From Persicaria tinctoria (taxonomy: Eukaryota; Streptophyta; Magnoliopsida; Caryophyllales; Polygonaceae), in contig JBANSL010000017.1 of the NCBI GenBank assembly GCA_037127255.1, positions 44,401,745 through 44,465,744 on the forward strand: a stretch of 64,000 nt of DNA, in the 5' to 3' direction. Made by a program: the position numbers and the translations under genes. Shown one piece after another: positions 55,899-64,000 of this stretch (position 1 is its first letter; each line of letters starts with the position of its first letter). The notes under the pieces are model-generated. The model had not been told where the DNA came from. It ran no database searches and saw only the letters and a list, made by a program, of their open reading frames with translations.

Positions 55899-56627
55899 AT
55901 GGAAGACTTTTTCGAAGGGAATCGTGCATGGGAAGAATGGTTTCAAGATTTAAGACGTAGAAATAGGATCGCAGTGGAGGAGTCACGATTAAGGGAAATA
56001 GCTCAGCTGGAAGACGAAATCCGAAGGCTTGAGGCTTCCATTCAATCTAAAAGACCATGGCCTCCTCTCGACGAGCCAATTGACCCACTCGATGTCGACA
56101 ACCAGGTATGTCTTTCCTCGAATTTCATTCCTACGTTGCTAAATATTGTTGATGAATCATATGAAGGATCCCAAGGCGAAATAGCACTAGAAGAGAAGAA
56201 GTTGGACATTGTTGACAAGGGCATTCCAAGATCGCTTTTACCTTACAAGGTGAAGGTTATCCTCGATGATTTTGAGCAACCGATGTTCATATTCAAGTAT
56301 GGGGTCCTAGCAAAGTGGCATGAAGATCCGCATGATGAGGTGGAAATATCTCTTCCCACTCCACCGTTTTGCTATGGTGGAGACGCACAAACAAATCAAC
56401 ATATGAAGCGGAAGAGGTATGATGATGAGGTATGTATATTTTCTTTATATCTTCCCATATACATGCTAGCTCGAGCCAAAGAAGATGAATGGGTGGAGCC
56501 ATGTAGCGTCCACTCGGGGAGGTTTAAGCTTCTTCATGTGATGCCCCCGGATGACATCCCACGCTTCCCACCACCGGAGGAACCACCAGATCCACCTATA
56601 CCTCCAGACAAAGATGAGCCAGGCTAA
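55899..56627 (+). CDS. 242-residue protein of Y/Z elements, unknown function
   Basis: An intact frame of 242 codons starts at ATG 55899, about 190 bases after the LTR end, and ends at 56627 where the shared 3' region begins (TCGGCCTAGTGACTATAAAA). Residues ~18-60 are highly charged with heptad spacing (RRNRIAVEESRLREIAQLED) and probably form a coiled coil. A PLDVDNQ segment written with a TCGA word follows, then a Glu/Lys-rich middle, MFIFKYGVLAKWH near residue 130, and a Pro-rich acidic end (PPPEEPPDPPIPPDKDEPG). No capsid homology motif, knuckle or protease is visible. It occupies the place of gag-protease in the same shell. The second copy in Y supports it as a family protein. It may be a diverged gag-like or accessory protein (inference). 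Confidence 0.7.
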   Translation: MEDFFEGNRAWEEWFQDLRRRNRIAVEESRLREIAQLEDEIRRLEASIQSKRPWPPLDEPIDPLDVDNQVCLSSNFIPTLLNIVDESYEGSQGEIALEEKKLDIVDKGIPRSLLPYKVKVILDDFEQPMFIFKYGVLAKWHEDPHDEVEISLPTPPFCYGGDAQTNQHMKRKRYDDEVCIFSLYLPIYMLARAKEDEWVEPCSVHSGRFKLLHVMPPDDIPRFPPPEEPPDPPIPPDKDEPG

Positions 56628-58129
56628 TGCTTAATGAAGAAGTCGGCCTAGTGACTATAAAATCTAGAGCTTGTAAATAGACATTTATTTTTTGGGACTT
56701 TTGGACATTGTTGCTTTTGTTTGTATTTCATTTTCAACTTTTAGTTTTTCTATTGTGTGTATTTCTCTTCTACATTTTTCAAGTCTGTGGGGATAGAAGC
56801 AAGCTAAAATCGGACTAGGCCCAGCAACATTATACTCGATTTTCGACGTCCTGCACACCTGTCTAGTGAGTTTCTTTCCTTACCTTTTTTTTATATATAT
56901 ACAGTGAGGACACTGTAATGTTTAAGTATGGGGTGGGGGAAGGGCTTACTTTGTGCGTACTTGATATATTTGACATTATGTGTGCATATTTAGAGTTTAA
57001 TTCTTGAATTGTTTATACATGGCTATATACTTTGGAATTCATATTTGATATCTATGTGCTTACATGCATGATTTCTAATGATTGAAAAATGACCCCCATT
57101 GAAAATTTTGATAAATGTCATGGAAGCTTTATTGAACTCGACGATGCAAAATTGGATTCATTAGAGATATAGCATGAAATTGCCTAGTAAAGGGAAGTCA
57201 CAATTAAGTGCATATTTTCTTGAAAACCATGAAATTAGGTAAAATTTGATGTTGCATGATAAGAGGATGGAGGACTTTATATTTCCGTATAATGCTCATA
57301 TTGTTATATCCTAGCCTTACCTATGCTTATGCATCACAAAAGCCATATTATGCCTTATTTTCATACATTGCTCCACATGATCTAAATATTGTCATTCTTT
57401 ACCTTATTTCTTATCCGGGGATTATGTTGAGAATGATGTTACATTATGGAGATCTTATATGGTGTTTGTGTTGTTATATATCATATTTGGAGTTTGGTAG
57501 GAAATTGTTGGAAATATATGGAAAATTTAATGAGTGAGAAAAAATCCGATCACCTCAGGAGATAAAGGTAGATCGACCCTGCTCGCTGAGATAACAGTTC
57601 AGTGAGATGGGACACATTGTGAGGAGTCCAAAGCACTAAGTATCCGGGGCCATTCATGACACCCGTGTTTGTGACTCGCGAGAAGGCAATGCTGAGGTTA
57701 GAGAGGTAAAAGCATTATTATTGATAAAAGCATTGAGTGATGAGAGAAAGGTGAGAAATCAAAGGAAGAAGGAATGTGGTTTGAAAATTGGAAAGTACTC
57801 CATTTCCCCAGATCATTAGCACCACATTGCTAAAAATTGCTCACCTTTAGCTTTTTACCTATCTACTCCTTATTGAGCATAAATTAAAAGTCCTCTTGAT
57901 TATTAATGCTTTATCACATGAAGTGTTTTTGCATAACCCTCATTTTGTGAGTAGATGTTGCTTTTTAATTGCACATGCATGGATTTGTGACACTAGTACC
58001 TTTTCCAGGATGGTAATTGATTGCAGGGACATATGAGAATGAATCTAAGATGTTGAGAGTTTGATTTCTTCCCCTCTATGACAATTAAAAGTATTGCTTG
58101 AGGACAAGTAAGCTTTAGTATGGGGTGAT
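56628..58129 (+). other. Z 3' non-coding region and purine tract
   Basis: Collinear with E1 and E4 despite the unrelated coding payload. The ACAGTG-AGGA-CACTGT hairpin is near 56911, the internal purine word at 56924-56934, the stem CTCGCTG/CAGTGAG at 57582-57588 and 57600-57606, and the terminal TAGTATGGGGTGATT at 58117-58130. No gene. Confidence 0.78.
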
Positions 58130-59181
58130 TGATGTGAGCCTAATTTGCCATGTTTTACACTTACTTTTATATCGATTTCTGTATGCATTTCATGTATTTG
58201 GGTTAGAATAATACATAATTTTTGTAGTTTATGTTTATTTGCCATATATGCAGGTCTACACAAGTTTTTTTATATTTCGCAGAAATCGGACGCACTTTGG
58301 AGCTTAAAGGAAACTCATGGAGAAGCTAAGAATGGTGCAGCCGGAGAAAAGGCCATTTTTCACCATTCTCTGTTCTGAATCAAGCTCTAATGTCTTCATA
58401 AGAGTTGTAGCCCTTGGAAAGAGCTTTCCAATGCATGGTCATATGCGTCGATCTGACAAACGAGGACTCGGAAAAGTGCGTTTTAAGAACAGAGCAGAAA
58501 GCTGAGAGACTTAGTCGATATCGAGTTGATTTACTCGATATCGAGTAACCCAGATCGAGTAAAGACCCTAGAAATCGACAAGAGAAGTTGGGAGCTGGAG
58601 CAGGTTAGTCGATATCGACAAGAAGTATTCGATATCGAGAAAACACTTGGTCGATTTCCATGTCTAGAACCGAGATCGACGAAGCTGAGCACTGGGGAGC
58701 CGAGCAGAACTTAGTCGATATCGAGTAACTTTACTCAATATCGAGGACAACCCAAGTCGACATGTGTTATGTTGGCCAACATGGAGTTACTGAGCACAAG
58801 ACGAAGAAAATGGTAGTCGATATCGAGGACTCCTACTCGATATCGAGGACGTCTCAGTGGTGGATTCCGAGCTATCCGGGTATCTTGTTAAGTTTCTATC
58901 CCGAAGCCGATGGTGATATTTTCGAGACCAAATTCTATCCACATCTATCAAGAGCTATCAAGTTCAAGGAAGATTTATCCACATTAGATATTTTCCTTTT
59001 TTAATTATTAGATTTATTTCCTTTATTTATCAAGTTTTTATCTTAAGTAAGTAGATAGATAGATATAGATATAGATAGAATTTCTTTCCTAGAATAGCTA
59101 GGGAATGAAGCACTTAAAAAGGCCTTAGGGGGCTGATTTTCATTCATTTAAGCGAAGTCGTCTTCGGGCGCAAGGAGAAAG

Positions 59182-59243
<62 letters not shown>

Positions 59244-59957
59244 AGGAGACGAACGGTTGTAAGTTTTAGTTTATTTTATGTTAAAGTTAATTTCTTTTAT
59301 TATGATTTGTTAGTAATTTCCTTCTTCTAGGGTTGGGGTGATCCCAACATAGATATGTGTGTTTGATTTATAAATCCATGAATTTATATGTCTTTATTAT
59401 CATATACCTATGTGCTTAATCCTTTGCGAAAGTTGAGGAAATTCCTTATTCATGATATTAAAGCGAAAGTGGTCTTATTATGAATTGGATAGTAATTAGG
59501 GTTTATTTGCGAGAGCCGACTAATCCTAATTAAGAAAAGGTAGAAACAAATTAGGTTTTTATGCGAGAGCCTCTATCACCTAAATTGTTGGAATTTGCGA
59601 AAGTCGATTCTTTGATATAAAGCATGCATCTTTATGTGATTTATGGTCTGCACATATGTTTATTGTTGTGGTGATCCCTAACCTTGGAAGTTTGCATCTT
59701 TATTTGTTTTATTTTATTATTTTTATTCGGCACATATTCTACTCGATATCAAACCACAATTCTCTCTCTATCCCTCGACATCGACCCCTCTATTCTTTGT
59801 CGACAGCCACCCTCATCACCTTTTCCTGCTATCCCTGAACCCCAAAACACACTAAACTTATAACCGCCGACTTCTCTCCCGAGGACGAACCTGACTCCCC
59901 TATACTATAGCGGGGGTCTTGACTACAAATTTATTTGGTCGAGAAACCCTCTCGTCA
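58130..59957 (+). repeat. Z 3' LTR
   Basis: Complete copy. The box is at 58404-58480, GATATC words at 58512-58860, and a long (GA)n leader at 59170-59243. The TATA phrase has decayed to ACTTAAAAAGG near 59112. The downstream join to ACAAGGATCACC is the resumed Y internal region. Confidence 0.9.
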
Positions 59958-61369
59958 ACAAGGATCACCCTGGAGGCTTTCACTGTACTCGATGTCGATT
60001 AAACTAGCCGAAGTTGACTACTCTCCTCGAAATTTACCACTTCTACAGCAACATTTGCACTCGATTCCGACGTCCTGCACATCTGTCTAGTAAGACTCTT
60101 TCTTTACCCTTGTTTTTATACATTGATGACACTGTAATGTTTAAGTATGGGGTGGGGGAAGGGCTTATTTTGTGTATATTTGATTTTATTTGACCATATG
60201 TGTGCATATTTAAAGTTTATCTCTTGAATTGCTTATACATGGCTATTTTGGAATTCATTATCAATCTAAGTGCTTATATGTATGTTTTCCAAAGTTTATA
60301 AAAAAATCACCCCCATTAATTTTTTTTATTATTGTCATGGAAGCTTTAATTGAACTCGACGATGCAAAGTTAGATTCATTAGAGATATAGCATGAAATTG
60401 CCTAGTAAAGGGAAGTAACAACAAACTGCATATTTTCTTGAAAACCAAAAAATGAGGTAAAAGTGGAAATTGCTTTTGACATGTTGCATGTAGCATGAAA
60501 TTGCCTAGAGAGAGAGGACTTTATATTTCCATATAATGCTCATTGTTATATTCCTAGCCTTACCTATGCTTATGCATCCCAAAAGCCATATTATGCCTTA
60601 TTTCATTTTTTGCTCCATGTGATCTAAATATTGCCTATTATTTAGCTTATTTCCTATTTGGGGACTATGTTGAGAATGATGTCACATTATGGAGATTAAT
60701 GTATGGTTTTTGTGTTGTTGTTATCATATCTAGAGTTTGGCAGAAAATTGAAAAATTATGGAAAATTTAATGAGTGAAAGAAAATCCGATCACCTCAGGA
60801 GATAAAGGTAGATCGACCCTGCTTGCGTTGAGATAATAGTTTCGCAGGATGGGACATCAATGTGAGGAGTCCAAAGCACTAAGTATCCGAGGCCATTCAT
60901 GACACCCATGTTTGCGACTCGCGAGAAGGCAGTGCTGAGGTTAGAGAGCTAAAAGCATTATATTAAAAAAGGCATTGAGCGATGAGAGAAAGGTGAAAAA
61001 TCAAAGAAAGAAGGAATGTGGTATGAAAGTTTGCAAAGTAATCCATTTCCCCGGATCATTAGCACCACATGGCCAAAATTTGCCCACCTTTAGTCTTTTA
61101 CCAATCTATTTCTTATTGAGCTTAATAAAGTCCTCTTGATTATTAATATTTTGTCACAAATGAATGTTTTGCATAACCCTCCTTTTGTGAGTAGATGTTG
61201 CTTTTCATTGCACATGCATGGATTTGTGACAGAAGTATCTTTTCGAGGATGGTAATTGATTGCAGAGTTATATAAGAATGAATCTAATATGTTGAGAGTT
61301 TTGTTTTCTTCCCCTGTATGACCATTTAAAGTATTGATTGAGGACAAGCAAGCTTAAGTATGGGGTGTT
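59958..61369 (+). other. Y 3' non-coding region and purine tract
   Basis: It resumes after Z with a GATGTCGA word and CTCGATTCCGACGTCCTGCA. It then follows the shared layout: imperfect hairpin near 60120, purine word 60143-60153, stem CTTGCG (60822-60827) with CGCAGG (60843-60848) and terminal purine word 61356-61366. No gene. Confidence 0.75.
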
Positions 61370-63071
61370 TGTTGTGCACCTAATTCGCCATGTTTTATAC
61401 TTAGTTTTATATCGATTTATGCATGCATTTCATTCATTTGGGTTAAAATAATATAGAATATTTGTAGTATATGTTTATTTTCCAATTATGGAGGTCTACA
61501 CAAGTTTTTGTTATATTTTGCAGAAATCGGACGCACTTTGGAGCTTAAAGGAAAGTCATGAAGAAGCTACGGATGGTGCAGCCGGAGAAAACACCATTTT
61601 TCACCATTCATCATTCTAAATCAAGCTTTGATGTCTTCATGAGAGTTGTAGCCCTCAAAGAGAGCTTTCCAACGCATGGTCATATGCGTCAATCCGACGA
61701 ACAAGGACTCGGAAAAGTGCATTTCAAGAACGGAGCAAAATGCTGAAAGTGCAGAGAACTAGTCGACGTCGACCAAACTGGTCGACGTCGAGTAACTTTT
61801 TGGTCGAATTGCCTCCCAAAAGTCGTGAACGAGCACCAGACCACTCGAGAGCACAATTCTAGTCGACGTCGAGGAGTTTAGGTCGACGTCGAGTACACCC
61901 TACGAGTCCGAATTCTACCCGAGCTCGAGTGCAACCCCGGAGGAAAAATTATACTCGACGTCAAGGATTTTGGTCAACGTCGAGGACAATCCAGTCGAGT
62001 CCGAGTCCGAGATCGAGTTGTGTCCGAGAAGATAGAGTAACTTGCAAGCCAAGAGATGTGGAGTTCTATCCATTCAAGAGAAGATCTATCAAGATGGAAG
62101 GGATTTATCCACTTTAGATATAGTTTCCTTATAGATCTATTTCTTTTATCAATTATGTTTTATCTTATGCTTTTGGATAGGAAGTTTTTAGATATAGATA
62201 TAGTTGTTCCTTCCTAGAATAGCTAGATGGAGCACTATAAATAAGGCCCTAGGGGGCTGATTTTCATTCATTCAAGCCAAGTCGTCTTTGGGCCCAAGCA
62301 GGAGGAGAGAGAGAGGACGCAAGGAGAAGGCGAGAGAGAGAGAGAAGACGCAAGGAGGAGGCGAGACAGACAGACAGAGAGAGAGAGAGAGGACGCAAGG
62401 AGGAGGAGAGAGAGAGGATGAACGTTTGGAAGGTTTTGTAAGTTTAAGTTTTATTTTTAATGTTAAAGTTAGTTTCTTTTATTATGTTTGCTTTCAAATT
62501 TCCTTCTTCTAGGGTCGGGGTGAGCCTGACGATAGCCATGCATGTTTGAGGTAAAGATTTGACCTTTATTGTGTTTTGATCATCCTCTGCCTTTTATATG
62601 TTTATTGCCTACTCAAAAGAATAAAGATTCATGTTAACAACTTGAATTATAAACATAAAATTGGTAGATACAATTAGGGTTACTTGAAAGGGTTATCTAA
62701 TTGTTGAAAAAGGCTAAAGCTTGCTCCTTTGATGTGATTACATAACTATTCTATCATATCTTTTGTGTGTTTGATTATTGTTGCATTGATCCCTTACCTT
62801 GGAAGTTTGCACCTTTATTACTTTATTTTATTATTTACATTCTGCACAAATTTTACCCAACACCAACCACCATTCCCTATCCGTCCCTCGACATCGACCC
62901 GTTCTTAGCCAACGTCGACAGCAAACCTCATCACCTTTTCCCGCTATTCCCGAACCCCTAAACCAACTAAACCCAGAACCGCTGACTTCTCTCCTAAGGA
63001 CGAACCTGACTCCACTATCCTATAGCGGGGTCTTGACTATAAATTTATTTGGTCGAGAAACCCTCTCGTCA
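61370..63071 (+). repeat. Y 3' LTR
   Basis: It starts TGTTGTGCACCTAATTCGCC and ends CCCTCTCGTCA. It has the box at 61650-61725, GACGTC words at 61760-61995 (two complete 12-base palindromes 7 bases apart at 61763-61793), TATA box 62236-62243 and a (GA)n leader at 62305-62420. GTGGT (63072-63076) would be its right target copy. Confidence 0.88.
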
Positions 63072-64000
63072 GTGGTTCGGGGTTGGGAGTAGTGCTAGAT
63101 TGGTTTTCTGCATTAGAGTTGTCGAGAGTAGGCGGATGATTGGATTCTAGCAAGGTAGGATGCTTGTGCTGGTTGGGCTACGAGAGTTGCTTAGGAAATG
63201 AACCTTGTTGGTAATGTTGAGGATTGGATGGGAGTGTCTGACATGAGATGGTCGATATGAGTTAGGTTCTTAGAGGTGGATGGTTAGTGAAAGTGGTTAG
63301 TGGTGTGGTGAGTATGATCAAGTTAGCAAGGTGAGTTGAGATGTACCTTTGGGAGATGATGGCCAGGCGGAGTCTTGAGAGCCTAGGAAGAGTCAACGAG
63401 ATTGTTTAGAAGGGTCTAGATCGATCGTGAGAGCGGTTTAGTATAGGACTTGGGATTTCTCTTAGAAGGTAAAGATGGGATTGGTAGAGGACCCCAAGGA
63501 CAAGGGTGTACATTATAGAGAGTCTTGGTAGTCGGTCGAGTTGCTAAGCTTATCGGAATAAGGGAATTGTGCGATTGGGAACTCTGAGATATGGTTTTAG
63601 GTGGTCGAGTAGGATTTGAGGTCGAGATATCGAAGTGGGCTCGTCCTTAGATAGCTTGACGGCATGAGAATTGGGATATCTAGTAGTTGGATTGGGCATT
63701 TGGCCCTGATTGCGGACAGTAATAAGGCTAGAGAGTTGTATATGAGTGGGATGGAATGGTGTCTATAACTAATATTGGATTGAGTTGGTAGACCTAGGTG
63801 AGGGTGATCTTGATGCGAGCGATGACGAGTAGTGGTCATGTCTTGTCATGATTGGTGGTTATAGGCATATTCTCTCGAGGATGTGAATTAGTGTTATGCG
63901 TACTTGGGGCTGAATGTTGTGCGAAATCTGTGCTTTCGACGATGATGATTCATTGATTTATTTCCATAGACAATAGAGAGATGTTAGTACTAACAACAAT
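63072..64000. other. Unassigned sequence to the window edge
   Basis: No recognisable gene, LTR or repeat. The plus strand is G-rich with many GAG/GGT triplets, like 37200-37770, so both may belong to the internal region of the chromovirus-type element that the E4-Y cluster invaded. Open frames are under 90 codons. Confidence 0.35.

Larger units (their letters stand above)
54184..59957 (+). mobile_element. Z: non-autonomous element encoding the 242-residue protein
   Basis: The order is left-truncated 5' LTR 54184-55707, primer site 55711-55728, ORF 55899-56627, 3' non-coding 56628-58129 and 3' LTR 58130-59957. LTR ends are TGATGT at the start and CTCTCGTCA at the end. The main word type is GATATC. 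The 5' LTR begins at the 75-bp box because of a deletion that also removed the rest of the Y ORF, so no target duplication can be read. Confidence 0.85.
49446..63071 (+). mobile_element. Y: non-autonomous element with the 242-residue-type ORF, interrupted by X and Z
   Basis: The parts are truncated 5' LTR 49446-50254, primer site 50258-50275, internal 50276-50356 and 53682-54183 (ORF start), then element Z, then internal 3' region 59958-61369 and 3' LTR 61370-63071. The two LTRs match over 49450-50254 and 62000-63071, although 62445-62710 is largely missing from the 5' copy. Its distinguishing word type is GACGTC. The 5' end was lost together with the E4 LTR end. Confidence 0.75.

Noticed and set aside
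37780..63071. Treating the cluster as one very large retrotransposon with accessory genes
   Set aside because: Internal LTR ends, several primer sites and the CCTAC and TCTAA/TCTAC duplications show separate elements.

Overview
The window is retrotransposon-dominated DNA of a flowering plant, probably a eudicot; the species cannot be told from the sequence. Evidence: Ty3/Gypsy elements of Athila type (gag with a CCHC knuckle, retropepsin with the DLGAS active-site variant, primer-binding sites matching the 3' end of tRNA-Asp), one chromovirus-type LTR followed by an initiator-Met primer site, spliced plant-type exons and an AT-rich tandem repeat. No intact host gene was found.

Layout. (1) 1-987 is unassigned. 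(2) 988-28897 on the minus strand is a broken plant gene of the mobile-domain/Ulp1-associated type. One of its short introns holds a three-level nest. Element E3 (1900-27376, minus, TSD AGCGG) contains E2 (3302-20582, minus, TSD GATAT), which contains E1 (3533-12980, plus, TSD TCAGG). All three target-site duplications are readable, and the uninterrupted counterpart of each broken LTR lies elsewhere in the window. (3) 29220-30830 is a tandem array with a 197-bp period made of three related sub-units. (4) 31704-35003 is a chromovirus LTR followed by a decayed internal region. (5) 37780-63071 is a chain of related elements. E4 has a gag-PR frame whose start is split by a solo LTR. A reverse-oriented partial LTR (W) follows. 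Element Y comes next, carrying a small minus-strand element X (TSD CCTAC) and a copy of element Z. (6) 63072-64000 is unassigned.

How the parts work together. E1-E4, Y and Z share one shell: LTR ends, tRNA-Asp primer site, a ~1.3-1.5 kb 3' non-coding region and a purine tract. The coding payload differs. E1 and E4 encode gag-knuckle-protease joined directly to an integrase C-terminal-like tail. E2 and E3 keep gag and protease with other tails. Y and Z encode one 242-residue protein I do not recognise. None has reverse transcriptase, RNase H or an integrase core, so all look non-autonomous and would need enzymes in trans.

The most unusual signals are sequence-level. (a) LTRs are filled with 10-16-base palindromic words of the form TCGA-NN-TCGA with family-preferred centres; the same words occur in frame inside gag-protease linkers. 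(b) Two other LTR types carry unrelated palindromes (TTCGCTGCCAGCGAA and TGCTGCGGCCGCAGCA) in the comparable place. (c) The shared 3' non-coding region has a short stem with compensatory base changes across six elements. (d) The purine-tract word AAGTATGGGGT occurs at up to three fixed places per element, including inside unrelated coding sequences.
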